NCBI RefSeq assembly: GCF_004795255.1
Contig: NZ_SSBQ01000002.1
Coordinates: 229,001 to 293,000 of the forward strand
Source of the DNA: Streptomyces sp. RKND-216
GTDB taxonomy: Bacteria; Actinomycetota; Actinomycetes; Streptomycetales; Streptomycetaceae
Length of the DNA: 64,000 nt
Reading direction: 5' to 3'
The position numbers and the translations under genes are program-made. The notes below the pieces were generated by a model. That model had not been told where the DNA came from. It searched no databases and worked only from the letters and a program-made list of their open reading frames with translations. Shown piece by piece: positions 10,195-18,941 of the stretch. Position 1 is the first letter of the stretch; the number at the start of each line of letters is the position of its first letter.

Positions 10195-11106
10195 ATGAGC
10201 CTTCGAAGGACACTGAACACATCCCTGCGCAAAGCCACCGGCTTCGAGATCCGGCGCGCGTCCATCCCGGAGACCGCCAAGCCGAAGCCGAAGGCAGCCG
10301 AGAAGGCTCCGCGGCCCAAGCCGATCGGGTTCCGCGAGACGAAGAACCCGGAGCTCGACCGCCTGCTGCGCAAGCCGGTCTTCATCATGTCGCCGGTGCG
10401 CTCCGGCTCCACCCTGCTGCGCGTGCTCGTCGGCGGCCATTCCAAGCTGCACGCCCCGCACGAGCTCCACATCCGCCGGCTGAGCGTCGGGTACGGCACG
10501 TCCATCTCCAAGAAGGCCATGGATGCCCTGGACCTGGACACCGCCGACCTGGAGCACCTGCTGTGGGACAGGGTCATGCACCGTGAACTGGTCAAGCACG
10601 GTGGCGAGTTCATCGTCGAGAAGACGCCGAGCAACGCTTTCGCCTGGAAGCGCATCGCCGCCTGCTGGCCGGACGCCCGCTACATCTTCCTGCTCCGCCA
10701 CCCGGCCTCCATCGCCCGTTCCTGGCACGAGTCGGACCCGGAGAAGCGTTCGGAGGAGGAGGCCACCGCCGACGCCCTGCGCTACATGAAGGCCGTCGAG
10801 CGGGCCCGTGGCGGCCTCACCGGCCACCTTGTCCGCTACGAGGACCTCACCGCCGACCCGGAGCAGGCCCTCAAGGGCATCTGCTCCTTCCTCGACCTGG
10901 AGTTCGAGCCGCAGATGCTCGAGTACGGCCAGCGTGAGAAGAGCGACATGAAGCGCGGTCTGGGCGACTGGCGGGAGAAGATCCTCAGCGGCAGCGTGCA
11001 GCCGGGCCGGGAGCTGCCCTCCCTCGACGAGGTCCCCGAGCTGCTCCGCCCGATGTGTGAGGCCTGGGGCTACACCAAGGATGCGGAGGGCGCGCACTCC
11101 GCATGA
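10195..11106 (+). CDS. Sulfotransferase family protein
   Basis: Predicted PAPS-dependent sulfotransferase, 303 aa. The 5'-phosphosulfate loop is FIMSPVRSGSTLLRVLV (about residues 62-78) and the 3'-phosphate site is RYIFLLRHPASIARSW (about 162-177). A basic, Lys/Pro-rich 55-residue N-terminus precedes the domain. It heads an operon with a 4-bp overlap to the next gene, followed by a GT4 glycosyltransferase, cysC and cysD. The operon thus contains both the sulfate acceptor chemistry and part of the PAPS supply, pointing to sulfation of a surface or exported glycan. The acceptor is unknown. Confidence 0.88.
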   Translation: MSLRRTLNTSLRKATGFEIRRASIPETAKPKPKAAEKAPRPKPIGFRETKNPELDRLLRKPVFIMSPVRSGSTLLRVLVGGHSKLHAPHELHIRRLSVGYGTSISKKAMDALDLDTADLEHLLWDRVMHRELVKHGGEFIVEKTPSNAFAWKRIAACWPDARYIFLLRHPASIARSWHESDPEKRSEEEATADALRYMKAVERARGGLTGHLVRYEDLTADPEQALKGICSFLDLEFEPQMLEYGQREKSDMKRGLGDWREKILSGSVQPGRELPSLDEVPELLRPMCEAWGYTKDAEGAHSA

Positions 11107-11579
11107 AACCCCACGCCGAAATCGACGAGGTGTGGCCGCGCGACGGCCGCATCAGACTGGTGGGCTCGGTCCACGGACGCGAGCCCGGAGGCGACGGATG
11201 GCAGCTCGTACTGGCGCTGCGCGGGCATGAGAAGTACCGGCTGCGCTACGACGTGCGGCTGGACGGCACCGCGTTCGACGCCTCGGTGCCGGTCGACGAC
11301 CTCGCCCTGGACGGACTGCACAAGGCCGTCTGGGACCTCCATCTCTCACCCTCGGGCGACGACGAGGAGACGCTGACGGTCGGCAGGCACCTGGACGACA
11401 TCGCGGGCAAGAGGAAGATCTTCGTCTTCCCCGGCCAGTCCGCCCAGGACGAGGACGGAACGGTGGTCCGCCCCGTCTACAGCAACGCCGACGACCTGAC
11501 CGTCGAGTGCGTCCCCGGCGACCTGCCGCTGAGCCCGGACGAGCTGCCCTTCGAGCGGACGGAGTGGATGGTCCGATGA
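11103..11579 (+). CDS. Conserved protein of unknown function in sulfation operon
   Basis: 158 aa, no family recognised. The sequence is rich in alternating hydrophobic/charged stretches (GWQLVLALRGHEKYRLRYDV, FDASVPVDDLALDGLHKAVW) suggesting a beta-sandwich like a carbohydrate-binding or accessory module. It has no signal peptide or membrane segment. It overlaps the sulfotransferase stop (ATGA) and is itself overlapped by the glycosyltransferase start (ATGA), so expression is tightly coupled. A role assisting glycan transfer or sulfation is inference from position only. Confidence 0.75.
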   Translation: MKPHAEIDEVWPRDGRIRLVGSVHGREPGGDGWQLVLALRGHEKYRLRYDVRLDGTAFDASVPVDDLALDGLHKAVWDLHLSPSGDDEETLTVGRHLDDIAGKRKIFVFPGQSAQDEDGTVVRPVYSNADDLTVECVPGDLPLSPDELPFERTEWMVR

Positions 11580-12757
11580 AGATCCGCTACCTGCTGCTGC
11601 ACGCCTACGGCACCGGCGGCACGATCCGTACCGTGATGAACCAGGCCAACACCCTGGTCGCCGCGGGTCACGACATCGAGATCGTCAGCGTCATAAGGCA
11701 CCGCGACGAGATCCAGTTCCCGCTGGACGACCGGGTCGCCGTCACCTCCCTGATCGACGGCCGCGAGGCCAGGGCCGGCGCCCAGGGCTGGAAGGACGGC
11801 CTCAAGAACCCGGAGGACATCGCGCTCGCCCACACCGACCCGGAGCTCGTCCCGGCCGGCGAGTTCGGAGTGCGGTACTTCAACCGGTACGTCGAGGTCG
11901 TGGTCGGCGCGTACCTCGAAGGGCTCACCGACGGCATCCTGGTCACCACCCGGCCGGCGCTGAACATCCTCGCCGCGCACCACGCGCCCCGTCACCTGGT
12001 GCGGGTCGCGCAGGAGCACATGAACCTGTCGGTGCACCGCAAGGACGTCGTCGCGGCGATCGAGAAGCACTACCCCAGCTTCGACGCGGTCGCCGTACTC
12101 ACCCACCGGGACCGGGAGGACTACGGGCAGCTTCTTCCCGACACCCGTCTGGTGCGGATTCCGAACGCCGTCCACTCGATGGACCAGCAGCCGTCCGACT
12201 GGTCCCGCAAGGTCGCGGTCGCGGCCGGCCGGCTCGCCCCGCAGAAGGGCTTCGACATGCTGATCCCGGCATGGGCGAAGGTGGCCGAGCGGCACCCCGA
12301 CTGGCAGCTCCGCATCTTCGGCCACGGCGAGAAGCGGGCCCAGCTGCGGGCGCTCATCGAGAAGCACCACCTCTACAACCATGTGCTGCTCATGGGCCAG
12401 ACCAAGGCACTGGACGACGAGCTGGCCAAGTCCTCGATGTACGTGCTGAGTTCGCGCTTCGAAGGGCTTCCGATGGTGATGATCGAAGCCATGACGCACG
12501 CCCTGCCGGTGGTGAGTTTCGACTGCCCGACGGGCCCCGCCGACGTGCTCACCGACGGCCAGGAGGGCATGCTCGTACCGGCGGAGGACATCGACGCCCT
12601 CGCCGACGCGCTGATCCGCCTGATGGACGACAAGGCACTGCGCGAGAAGATGGGCACGGCAGCGCTGGAGACGGCGCAGAACTACGCCCCCGCCGCGGTG
12701 CACCCGCAGTGGGAGACGCTGTTCACCGAACTCCTCACCGCCCCCGGGCGGGACTGA
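11576..12757 (+). CDS. Glycosyltransferase family 4 protein
   Basis: 393-aa GT-B fold glycosyltransferase. The N-terminal half opens with MKIRYLLLHAYGTGGTIRTVMNQA, and the donor-binding half has AVAAGRLAPQKGFDMLI and the GT4 signature FEGLPMVMIEAMTHALPVVS, with the paired Glu residues of the E-x7-E motif. The start at 11576 overlaps the previous stop by 4 bp; 23 open codons upstream in frame lack similarity. In the operon it probably builds the polymer or polyol phosphate (some GT4 enzymes make wall teichoic acid-like chains) that the sulfotransferase modifies. The sugar donor is not identifiable. Confidence 0.88.
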   Translation: MKIRYLLLHAYGTGGTIRTVMNQANTLVAAGHDIEIVSVIRHRDEIQFPLDDRVAVTSLIDGREARAGAQGWKDGLKNPEDIALAHTDPELVPAGEFGVRYFNRYVEVVVGAYLEGLTDGILVTTRPALNILAAHHAPRHLVRVAQEHMNLSVHRKDVVAAIEKHYPSFDAVAVLTHRDREDYGQLLPDTRLVRIPNAVHSMDQQPSDWSRKVAVAAGRLAPQKGFDMLIPAWAKVAERHPDWQLRIFGHGEKRAQLRALIEKHHLYNHVLLMGQTKALDDELAKSSMYVLSSRFEGLPMVMIEAMTHALPVVSFDCPTGPADVLTDGQEGMLVPAEDIDALADALIRLMDDKALREKMGTAALETAQNYAPAAVHPQWETLFTELLTAPGRD

Positions 12758-12804
12758 TCACCGCCTCCGGGCGGGACTGACCGAGAGCCAAGGACGGGTA
12801 ACCG

Positions 12805-13359
12805 ATGAACGCAGCCGGCGACGACCGGCGGGGGGCCACCGTGTGGCTCACCGGCCTGCCCAGTGCGGGGAAGACCACGATCGCCCGCGCGCTGGCAAAC
12901 CACCTGGCCCGCGACGGCCGCCGGGTGGAGGTGCTGGACGGGGACGAGATCCGGACCTTCCTCACCGCCGGGCTGGGCTTCTCCCGCGAGGACCGGGACA
13001 CCAACGTGCAGCGGATCGGCTACGTGGCCGAGCTTCTCGCCTCCAACGGGGTGATCGCGGTCGTCCCGGTGATCGCCCCGTACGCGGACAGCCGGGAGTC
13101 CGTCCGCAAGCGTCACCAGGCGTCGGGCACCACCTACCTTGAGGTGCACGTCTCCACCCCGGTCGAGGAGTGCTCCGAGCGGGACGTGAAGGGTCTCTAC
13201 GCACGTCAGGCCGCCGGGGAGATCTCCGGTCTCACCGGCGTCGACGACCCGTACGAGGCGCCGGAGGCGCCCGATCTGCGGCTGGACACCCGTGGCCGCG
13301 GCGTCGAGGAGTCGGCCGGCGCGGTGCACGCCCTGCTGACCGAGAGGGGCCTGGCATGA
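12805..13359 (+). CDS. cysC: Adenylyl-sulfate kinase
   Basis: Phosphorylates APS to PAPS, the sulfate donor for sulfotransferases. The 184-aa protein has the P-loop GLPSAGKTT (residues 16-24), LDGDEIRTFLTAGLGFSREDR and the FEVHVSTPVEECSERDVKGLY-like region, all typical of CysC. It lies 47 bp after the glycosyltransferase gene and overlaps cysD by 4 bp. Its presence in this operon indicates dedicated PAPS supply, since the assimilatory route of streptomycetes does not need a separate CysC beside a sulfotransferase. Confidence 0.95.
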   Translation: MNAAGDDRRGATVWLTGLPSAGKTTIARALANHLARDGRRVEVLDGDEIRTFLTAGLGFSREDRDTNVQRIGYVAELLASNGVIAVVPVIAPYADSRESVRKRHQASGTTYLEVHVSTPVEECSERDVKGLYARQAAGEISGLTGVDDPYEAPEAPDLRLDTRGRGVEESAGAVHALLTERGLA

Positions 13360-14315
13360 GCGCGGCCGTCCCGGGCCAGGAGGGCCCGTACGGCGCGGAA
13401 CTGCCCGACGAGCCGTACGCGTTGTCGCATCTGGACGCGTTGGAGTCGGAGGCGGTACACATCTTCCGGGAGGTGGCCGGGGAGTTCGAACGCCCCGTGA
13501 TCCTCTTCTCCGGAGGCAAGGACTCCATCGTCATGCTGCACCTGGCGATCAAGGCCTTCGCCCCCGCCCCGGTGCCCTTCTCCCTCCTCCACGTCGACAC
13601 CGGCCACAACTTCCCCGAAGTCCTCGCCCACCGCGACGCCACCGTCGAACGCCACAACCTCCGCCTCCACGTCGCCCACGTCCAGGACTTCATCGACGAC
13701 GGCACCCTCCGCGAACGCCCCGACGGCACACGCAACCCCCTCCAGACCGTCCCCCTCCTCGACGCCATCGACAAGAACCGCTTCGACGCCGTCTTCGGCG
13801 GCGGCCGCCGCGACGAGGAGAAGGCCCGCGCCAAGGAACGCGTCTTCTCCCTCCGCGACGAATTCGGCGGCTGGGACCCCCGCCGCCAGCGCCCCGAACT
13901 GTGGCAGCTCTACAACGGCCGCCACTCCCCCGGCGAACACGTCCGCGTCTTCCCCCTGTCCAACTGGACCGAACTCGACGTGTGGCAGTACATCGGCCAC
14001 GAGAAGATCGAACTCCCCGCCATCTACTACGCCCACCGCCGCGAGGTCTTCTCCCGCAACGGCATGTGGCTCTCCGCCGGCGACTGGGGCGGCCCCACCG
14101 ACACCGAGAAGACCACCCTGCAGACCCGCACCGTGCGCTACCGCACCGTCGGCGACATGTCCTGCACCGGCGCCGTCGACTCCGACGCCGACACCAACGA
14201 CGCGATCATCACCGAGATCGCCGCCTCCCGCCTCACCGAACGCGGCGCCACCCGCGCCGACGACAAGATGTCCGAAGCCGCCATGGAAGACCGCAAGCGC
14301 GAGGGATACTTCTAG
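13356..14315 (+). CDS. cysD: Sulfate adenylyltransferase small subunit
   Basis: Makes APS from sulfate and ATP, normally with the GTPase subunit CysN. The 319-aa protein has the PP-loop FSGGKDSIVMLHLA (about residues 47-60), HVDTGHNFPEV, FGGGRRDEEKARAKER and the terminal MEDRKREGYF, full length for the family. It overlaps cysC by ATGA. Two oddities: no cysN follows (a strong terminator starts 26 bp later), and from about 13,570 onward codons become almost uniformly C-ending with CTC for Leu, unlike the first 70 codons and the upstream genes. This suggests a mosaic formed with another cysD copy. CysN must come from elsewhere. Confidence 0.95.
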   Translation: MSAAVPGQEGPYGAELPDEPYALSHLDALESEAVHIFREVAGEFERPVILFSGGKDSIVMLHLAIKAFAPAPVPFSLLHVDTGHNFPEVLAHRDATVERHNLRLHVAHVQDFIDDGTLRERPDGTRNPLQTVPLLDAIDKNRFDAVFGGGRRDEEKARAKERVFSLRDEFGGWDPRRQRPELWQLYNGRHSPGEHVRVFPLSNWTELDVWQYIGHEKIELPAIYYAHRREVFSRNGMWLSAGDWGGPTDTEKTTLQTRTVRYRTVGDMSCTGAVDSDADTNDAIITEIAASRLTERGATRADDKMSEAAMEDRKREGYF

Positions 14316-14340
14316 ACGGCGCTCAGGCGCTCAGAGGCGT

Positions 14341-14391
14341 GAACCGGCCGAAGGGCCGCCCGGCCGAGCCGGGCGGCCCTTCGGCCGGTTC
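14341..14391. terminator. Bidirectional terminator between cysD and ABC importer operon
   Basis: A perfect 24-bp stem (14341-14364 with 14368-14391) closed by only three bases, CGA. It lies between two convergent operons, 26 bp after cysD and 5 bp after the permease stop, so it serves both strands. Confidence 0.92.
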
Positions 14392-14395
14392 CGGA

Positions 14396-15211
14396 CTACT
14401 TGAGACCGGTCAGGGCGATGCCCCGGACGAAGTAGCGCTGGGCGAAGACCAGGATCAGCGCAGTGGGCACGAACATGATCACCGATCCGGCAGCGGTGAG
14501 GTGCCAGAGCGTGAAGTGCTCCTGGTTGAACAGGGTCAGCCCGACCGGGATGGTGCGCATGTCCTCGGTGGTGGTGGCCACCAGCGGCCACAGGAACTCG
14601 TTCCACTGGAAGACGAAGGTGAACAGCCCCAGCACCGCCAGGGCGGGCTTGACCTGCGGTAGCACCACCCGTCGGTAGACGGCGAACTCGGAGGCGCCGT
14701 CCACCCGCCCGGCGTCCAGCAGGTCGTCCGGGATGGGCTGGATGAACTGCCGCATCAGGAAGATGCCGAAGCCGTCCATGACGAACGGCAGGATCAGCGC
14801 CTGGTAGCTGTTGAGCCAGCCCAGATTGGACATCATCACATACAGCGGGATCATCCGTACGAAGAGCGGGATCATCAGCGTCGCCAGGATCGCCACGAAG
14901 ATCGTGTTCTTCAGCGGGAAGTCGAACTTGGCGAAGACATAGCCGATCATCGGGTCGAAGACCAGGTGGGCGAGCGTGATGCCGCCCGCGACGACCAAAC
15001 TGTTGATGATGAAGTTCCCGAACGGCGCCTCCTCGAAGAGTGTGACGTAGTTGCCCCACTGCGGGGTCTCCGGGAGCAGCACCGCCTCGCCGGACAGCGT
15101 CTCGCCCTCCGTCTGGAGCGACAGCGTCAGCATGTACAGCAGCGGCACGATGGTGACCGCGCTCGCCGCGAGCAGCGTCACGTAGACCGCGATCCGGCCG
15201 AACCGGGTCAT
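14396..15211 (-). CDS. Carbohydrate ABC transporter permease (MalG-type)
   Basis: 271-aa inner-membrane permease subunit of a sugar importer. It begins with TM1 (VYVTLLAASAVTIVPLLYML) and has several more hydrophobic segments. The cytoplasmic EAA-like loop DAGRVDGASEFAVYRRVVLP, which docks on the ATPase, lies at about residue 173. It ends with YFVRGIALTGLK, typical of the family. The start at 15211 shares one base with the stop of the upstream permease (TGATG). It forms an importer operon with the next two genes. No ATPase is present; in Streptomyces a shared MsiK-like ATPase normally serves such systems. Confidence 0.93.
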   Translation of the reverse strand: MTRFGRIAVYVTLLAASAVTIVPLLYMLTLSLQTEGETLSGEAVLLPETPQWGNYVTLFEEAPFGNFIINSLVVAGGITLAHLVFDPMIGYVFAKFDFPLKNTIFVAILATLMIPLFVRMIPLYVMMSNLGWLNSYQALILPFVMDGFGIFLMRQFIQPIPDDLLDAGRVDGASEFAVYRRVVLPQVKPALAVLGLFTFVFQWNEFLWPLVATTTEDMRTIPVGLTLFNQEHFTLWHLTAAGSVIMFVPTALILVFAQRYFVRGIALTGLK

Positions 15212-16146
15212 CAGTACTGCACCTCCCCACGGCGGCCGGCGCGCAGTTGCACGGCGGTGAACGCGATGATGACGAACAGCAGCAGCACCGACAGGGCGGA
15301 GGAGTAGCCGAAGTCGCGGCTGCGGAAGGCGACCTCGAAGACGTGGAAGACGTACAGGTCGGTGGCGTCGGCCGGTCCGCCGTTGGTGATGATGTACGCC
15401 TGGCCGAAGGCCTGGAGGCCGGAGATCACCGCCATCACCGAGACGAACAGGGTGGTGGGCGCGAGCAGCGGCAGCGTGATGCGCCAGAACTGCTGCCACT
15501 GGTTGGCGCCGTCGATGGTGGCCGCCTCGTAGTAGACCTCCGGGATGCCCTGCAGGCCGGCGAGGAAGAGGATCATGGTGTAGCCGGCGATCTGCCAGAG
15601 GGTGACCAGGATGATGGTGGCGAGGGGGTCGGTGTTGAGCCAGGCCTGGGTGGGCAGGCCGAACTCGGTGAGCATCCGGTTGAGGATGCCCAGCTGCGGG
15701 TCGAGGATGTTGCGCCACAGCAGACCGACGACGGCGACCGAGGTCAGGTACGGCACCAGCAGCGCCAGCCGGATCAGGGTGCGGCCGCGCAGTGGCCGGT
15801 TGACCAGCAGTGCCAGCGCCAGGCCCAGGACGATCGCGCCGACGGTGGTGCCGACCGCGAAGATCAGGGTGACGCTGAAGGAGTTCCGGACGGAGGGGTC
15901 GCCGAAGGCGTCGACGTAGTTGCCGAGCCCGCTGAACCGGTCCGCCTGGGGCCCGGAGTGCATGCTGGTGTTCACGATGTCCGCGATCGGCATGTAGAAG
16001 AAGAGCGCGAAGAAGAGCAGGGCGGGTGTGAGGAAGAGGTAGGCGGTGCGGGCCCGGCGGGCCTGCAGCGTGCCGCCCTTCGGCCGCCGCGGCGCGGGCT
16101 GCGGCGGCCTGGGTGACCTCTCCCGAACGGCGGTCTTGAGCGCCAT
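15211..16146 (-). CDS. Sugar ABC transporter permease (MalF-type)
   Basis: 311-aa partner permease. After a basic 30-residue N-terminus it has a first membrane segment (TAYLFLTPALLFFALFFYMP) and the EAA loop YYEAATIDGANQWQQFWRIT (about residues 210-229). It lies 6 bp from the solute-binding protein gene and 1-bp overlapping with the second permease, so the three are clearly one operon read leftward. Confidence 0.93.
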   Translation of the reverse strand: MALKTAVRERSPRPPQPAPRRPKGGTLQARRARTAYLFLTPALLFFALFFYMPIADIVNTSMHSGPQADRFSGLGNYVDAFGDPSVRNSFSVTLIFAVGTTVGAIVLGLALALLVNRPLRGRTLIRLALLVPYLTSVAVVGLLWRNILDPQLGILNRMLTEFGLPTQAWLNTDPLATIILVTLWQIAGYTMILFLAGLQGIPEVYYEAATIDGANQWQQFWRITLPLLAPTTLFVSVMAVISGLQAFGQAYIITNGGPADATDLYVFHVFEVAFRSRDFGYSSALSVLLLFVIIAFTAVQLRAGRRGEVQY

Positions 16147-16152
16147 GGGCGG

Positions 16153-17466
16153 CTACCCCTCGATGATCCGGCGGCCGGCGGCCAGGTAGGAGTCCAACGC
16201 CTCGTCGACGGGAGTGCGTTCCATGACGACCCCCTGGTAGAGCTTCTTCCACACGTCCACGGAGATCTCTCCGTAGTGGCCGGTGAGGTACAGGCCCTCG
16301 TGCGCGTCGCGGGCGTAGGACAGGCCCTGGGCGAACTGCCGGGTGACCGTGTCCTTCTGCACGACCGGGTCCTCGGCCCAGGACTTGCGGGGCATGAGCA
16401 TGCCCGACTGCCGGGTCACGGCGAGTTCCGTCTTGAGCGTGGTCAGGCGCTTGATGAGGTCCCAGGACAGGTCCGGGCGCCGGGCCTTCTTCGGGATGAG
16501 GACCGACGTGCCGGCGAGGATGGTGGCCTGCTCCTTCTTCTTCGGCGCCTGTGCGACGCCGAGCTCCAGATCGGGGCTGGACTTGGCGATGGGCTCCAGG
16601 TCCCACGGGCCCGAGACGATCATCGCGGCGCGCTTGGCGGAGAGCAGCTTCTGCGGGCCGGAGTAGTCCGTGCCGGGCGTGGGAACGGGCGAGACCTTGT
16701 GCTTGTGCACCAGGTCGGTCTGGAACTGCAGGGCCTCACGTGCCGCGTCACGAGGGGTGAGGAGTTTCCCCGTCTTCGGGTCGTACTCGCGCACGCTGTT
16801 CTGGAGCATCCACGGCCAGGCGTAGGACGGGTCCTGGTTGAGGGCGATGCCGTGCACTCCGCCGCCGGTGAGCTCCCGGGAGACCTCGACGACCTCGTCC
16901 CACGTGGCCGGCGGCCGGACACCCGCCTCGTCGAACATCTGCTTGTTGTAGAGCAGCAGGCTGCACGTCTGGTGCAGCTGGATGCCGTACACCTCGCCCT
17001 TGTGCGAGTTGTGTTCGACGGCGGCGGTCTGCCAGTCGTCCGGGAAGCCCATCTCGGCGCCGTCCCGTTCGATGTACTTCTGCAGGCTGAGCGCGTCGCC
17101 ACTGAGCGCGAACTCCTGCACCCACCCTCCGGGCTCCTCCATCAGGTCCGGCACGTTGCCGGACTGGAAGTCGGTGAGGATGCGGGTGCGCATGTCCGGC
17201 CACTGGTACTTCTGCATGCGGACGGTGACGCCGTGGGCCTTCTCGAACTCCTTGACGACCTGCTGGTACGGCGCGTAGTCGTGGCCGGGATTCCAGTAGA
17301 CGGTGAAGGCGCCTCCGCCCGCACCGTCGGTGTCGGGGGCGCCGGAGCCGCACGCGGACAGCGGCAGCGCCGCCGCCGCACCTCCCGCCAGTGCGAGGAC
17401 CCTGCGCCTGCTCAGTGAGGACGGAATGGCGGGCGGACGGGCGGACGCGGAGCTGTGAGCGGGCAT
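16153..17466 (-). CDS. Extracellular sugar-binding lipoprotein of ABC importer
   Basis: 437-aa precursor with a twin-arginine-like motif SRRRVLALAGG and a lipobox LPLSAC, so it is exported (perhaps by Tat) and lipid-anchored. The mature part has the family 1 substrate-binding layout: FTVYWNPGHDYAPYQQVVKEFEKAHG, then DLMEEPGGWVQEFA and IVSGPWDLEPIAKSS. The start ATG at 17466 follows AGAGGAGC. It is the first gene of the leftward importer operon. Ligand unknown; the architecture suits an oligosaccharide. Confidence 0.92.
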   Translation of the reverse strand: MPAHSSASARPPAIPSSLSRRRVLALAGGAAAALPLSACGSGAPDTDGAGGGAFTVYWNPGHDYAPYQQVVKEFEKAHGVTVRMQKYQWPDMRTRILTDFQSGNVPDLMEEPGGWVQEFALSGDALSLQKYIERDGAEMGFPDDWQTAAVEHNSHKGEVYGIQLHQTCSLLLYNKQMFDEAGVRPPATWDEVVEVSRELTGGGVHGIALNQDPSYAWPWMLQNSVREYDPKTGKLLTPRDAAREALQFQTDLVHKHKVSPVPTPGTDYSGPQKLLSAKRAAMIVSGPWDLEPIAKSSPDLELGVAQAPKKKEQATILAGTSVLIPKKARRPDLSWDLIKRLTTLKTELAVTRQSGMLMPRKSWAEDPVVQKDTVTRQFAQGLSYARDAHEGLYLTGHYGEISVDVWKKLYQGVVMERTPVDEALDSYLAAGRRIIEG

Positions 17467-17692
17467 GGATTGCTCCTCTCGACGCACGCTTCATCGCGGT
17501 GCGTTGACCATTGCCGCTTGCCGGGCGGCACGGCGTCAACCCTTCGTACGTACCCGGTCGCGTTGCGCGAGCGCGGCCCCACCGCGGATCTCACCCCTTT
17601 GACCCGTATCGGTGTCCTATGGGGCGGTGTACGACGGCCCCGGGCAAGGCCGGCCCTGGTCACGCGCCGAGGGGCCTGCGAGGATCGCTGCC
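17467..17692. promoter_or_regulatory. Divergent intergenic region, importer operon / thiolase
   Basis: 226 bp between divergent genes must hold both promoters. TTTGACCC (about 17598) and CCTATGG (about 17618) give a loose -35/-10 pair for the thiolase side with shorter spacing than ideal. TTCGTACGTACC near 17544 is a short palindromic patch. No stronger operator was seen. Confidence 0.35.
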
Positions 17693-18892
17693 ATGACCAA
17701 CGATCGACTCCGCGACGTCTTCGTCGTCGACGCCGTCCGCACCCCCGTCGGCAAGTACGGCGGCGCCCTGGCCGATGTACGCCCGGACGACCTGGCCGCC
17801 CACGTCGTACGGGCGCTGGTGGACCGTACGCCCCACCTGGACCCCGCGCGCCTCGACGACGTCGTTTTCGGCAACGCCAACGGCGCCGGCGAGGAGAACC
17901 GCAACGTCGGCCGGATGGCCGTACTGCTGGCCGGGCTGCCGCTGAGCGTGCCCGGCAGCACCGTGAACCGGCTGTGCGCCTCCGGCCTGGAGGCCGTCGT
18001 ACAGGCGGCGCGGGCGGTCGCGGTCGGCGACGCCACCGCGGTGATCGCCGGCGGCGTGGAGTCGATGAGCCGCGCCCCGTGGGTGATGCCCAAGCCGGAG
18101 CGCGCCTTCCCTGCCGGGGCGCCGGAGACGTTCTCCACCACGCTGGGCTGGCGGATGGTGAACCAGCGGATGCGCCCGGAGTGGACCGTCTCCCTCGGCG
18201 AGGGCGCCGAGCTGGTCGCCGACAAGCACCGGATCGGCCGCGAGGCGCAGGACCTCTTCGCCGCCGCCAGCCACGAGAAGGCGGCCCGCGCATGGAAGGA
18301 CGGCCTCTACGACCGGGAAGTGGTCCCGTACGAGGGCGTCGACCTACCGCGCGACGAGACCATCCGCGACGGCAGCTCGCCGGAGACCCTCGCCAAGCTC
18401 AAGCCGGTCTTCCGCAAGGACGGCACCGGCACCGTCACGGCCGGGAACTCCTCGCCGCTCAACGACGGCGCCGCGGCACTGCTGCTCACCGACGAGGAGG
18501 GCCTGGCGGCCACCGGCCGCGAACCCCTGGCCCGTATCCGCGCCTCGGCCGTCACCGGCATCGAGCCACAGCTCTTCGGCCTGGGCCCGGTGGAAGCCGT
18601 GCGCAGGGCCCTCGCCAAGGCCGGACGCGGCTTCGGCGACCTGCACACCGTCGAGCTGAACGAGGCGTTCGCCGCCCAGGCGCTCGGGTGCCTGGCCGAA
18701 TGGCCGGAGCTGGACCCCTCGCTCGTCAACCCGCGCGGCGGCGCGATCGCGATCGGGCACCCGCTCGGCGCCTCCGGCGCCCGCATCACCGGCGCGGTGG
18801 CGCACCAGCTCGCCTCGGCGGGCTCCGGCACGGGTCTGGCGGCGCTGTGCATCGGCGTGGGGCAGGGGCAGGCGCTGGTCCTGGAACGCTGA
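17693..18892 (+). CDS. Thiolase (acetyl-CoA / 3-oxoadipyl-CoA acyltransferase-like)
   Basis: 399-aa thiolase. The nucleophilic Cys is in VNRLCASGLE (Cys about 95), the catalytic His in IAIGHPLGASGARI (about 355) and the second Cys in LCIGVGQG (about 385). The stretch FGNANGAGEENRNVGRM is especially like PcaF-type 3-oxoadipyl-CoA thiolases, though the same family includes acetyl-CoA C-acetyltransferases. The start at 17693 (MTNDRLRDVFVVDAVRTP) is chosen because similarity begins there; 27 in-frame codons upstream are not conserved. It stands alone, without aromatic degradation genes next to it, so the substrate is uncertain. Confidence 0.9.
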   Translation: MTNDRLRDVFVVDAVRTPVGKYGGALADVRPDDLAAHVVRALVDRTPHLDPARLDDVVFGNANGAGEENRNVGRMAVLLAGLPLSVPGSTVNRLCASGLEAVVQAARAVAVGDATAVIAGGVESMSRAPWVMPKPERAFPAGAPETFSTTLGWRMVNQRMRPEWTVSLGEGAELVADKHRIGREAQDLFAAASHEKAARAWKDGLYDREVVPYEGVDLPRDETIRDGSSPETLAKLKPVFRKDGTGTVTAGNSSPLNDGAAALLLTDEEGLAATGREPLARIRASAVTGIEPQLFGLGPVEAVRRALAKAGRGFGDLHTVELNEAFAAQALGCLAEWPELDPSLVNPRGGAIAIGHPLGASGARITGAVAHQLASAGSGTGLAALCIGVGQGQALVLER

Positions 18893-18896
18893 CGCC

Positions 18897-18932
18897 CGGG
18901 CGGGGCGCTCCGGCAGCCCGGCGCCTCGCCCG
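18897..18932. terminator. Hairpin between convergent thiolase and NADH dehydrogenase genes
   Basis: 12-bp stem with one G-T mismatch position (18897-18908 with 18921-18932), loop of 12 nt, located in the 49-bp gap between two convergent genes. Likely bidirectional terminator. Confidence 0.7.
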
Positions 18933-18941
18933 TTCGGCGGC

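Noticed and set aside
14396-16606. A 736-codon fused frame including the MalG-type permease
   Set aside because: The upstream part lies out of frame over the other permease and the binding protein. The true start at 15211 follows the usual TGATG overlap.
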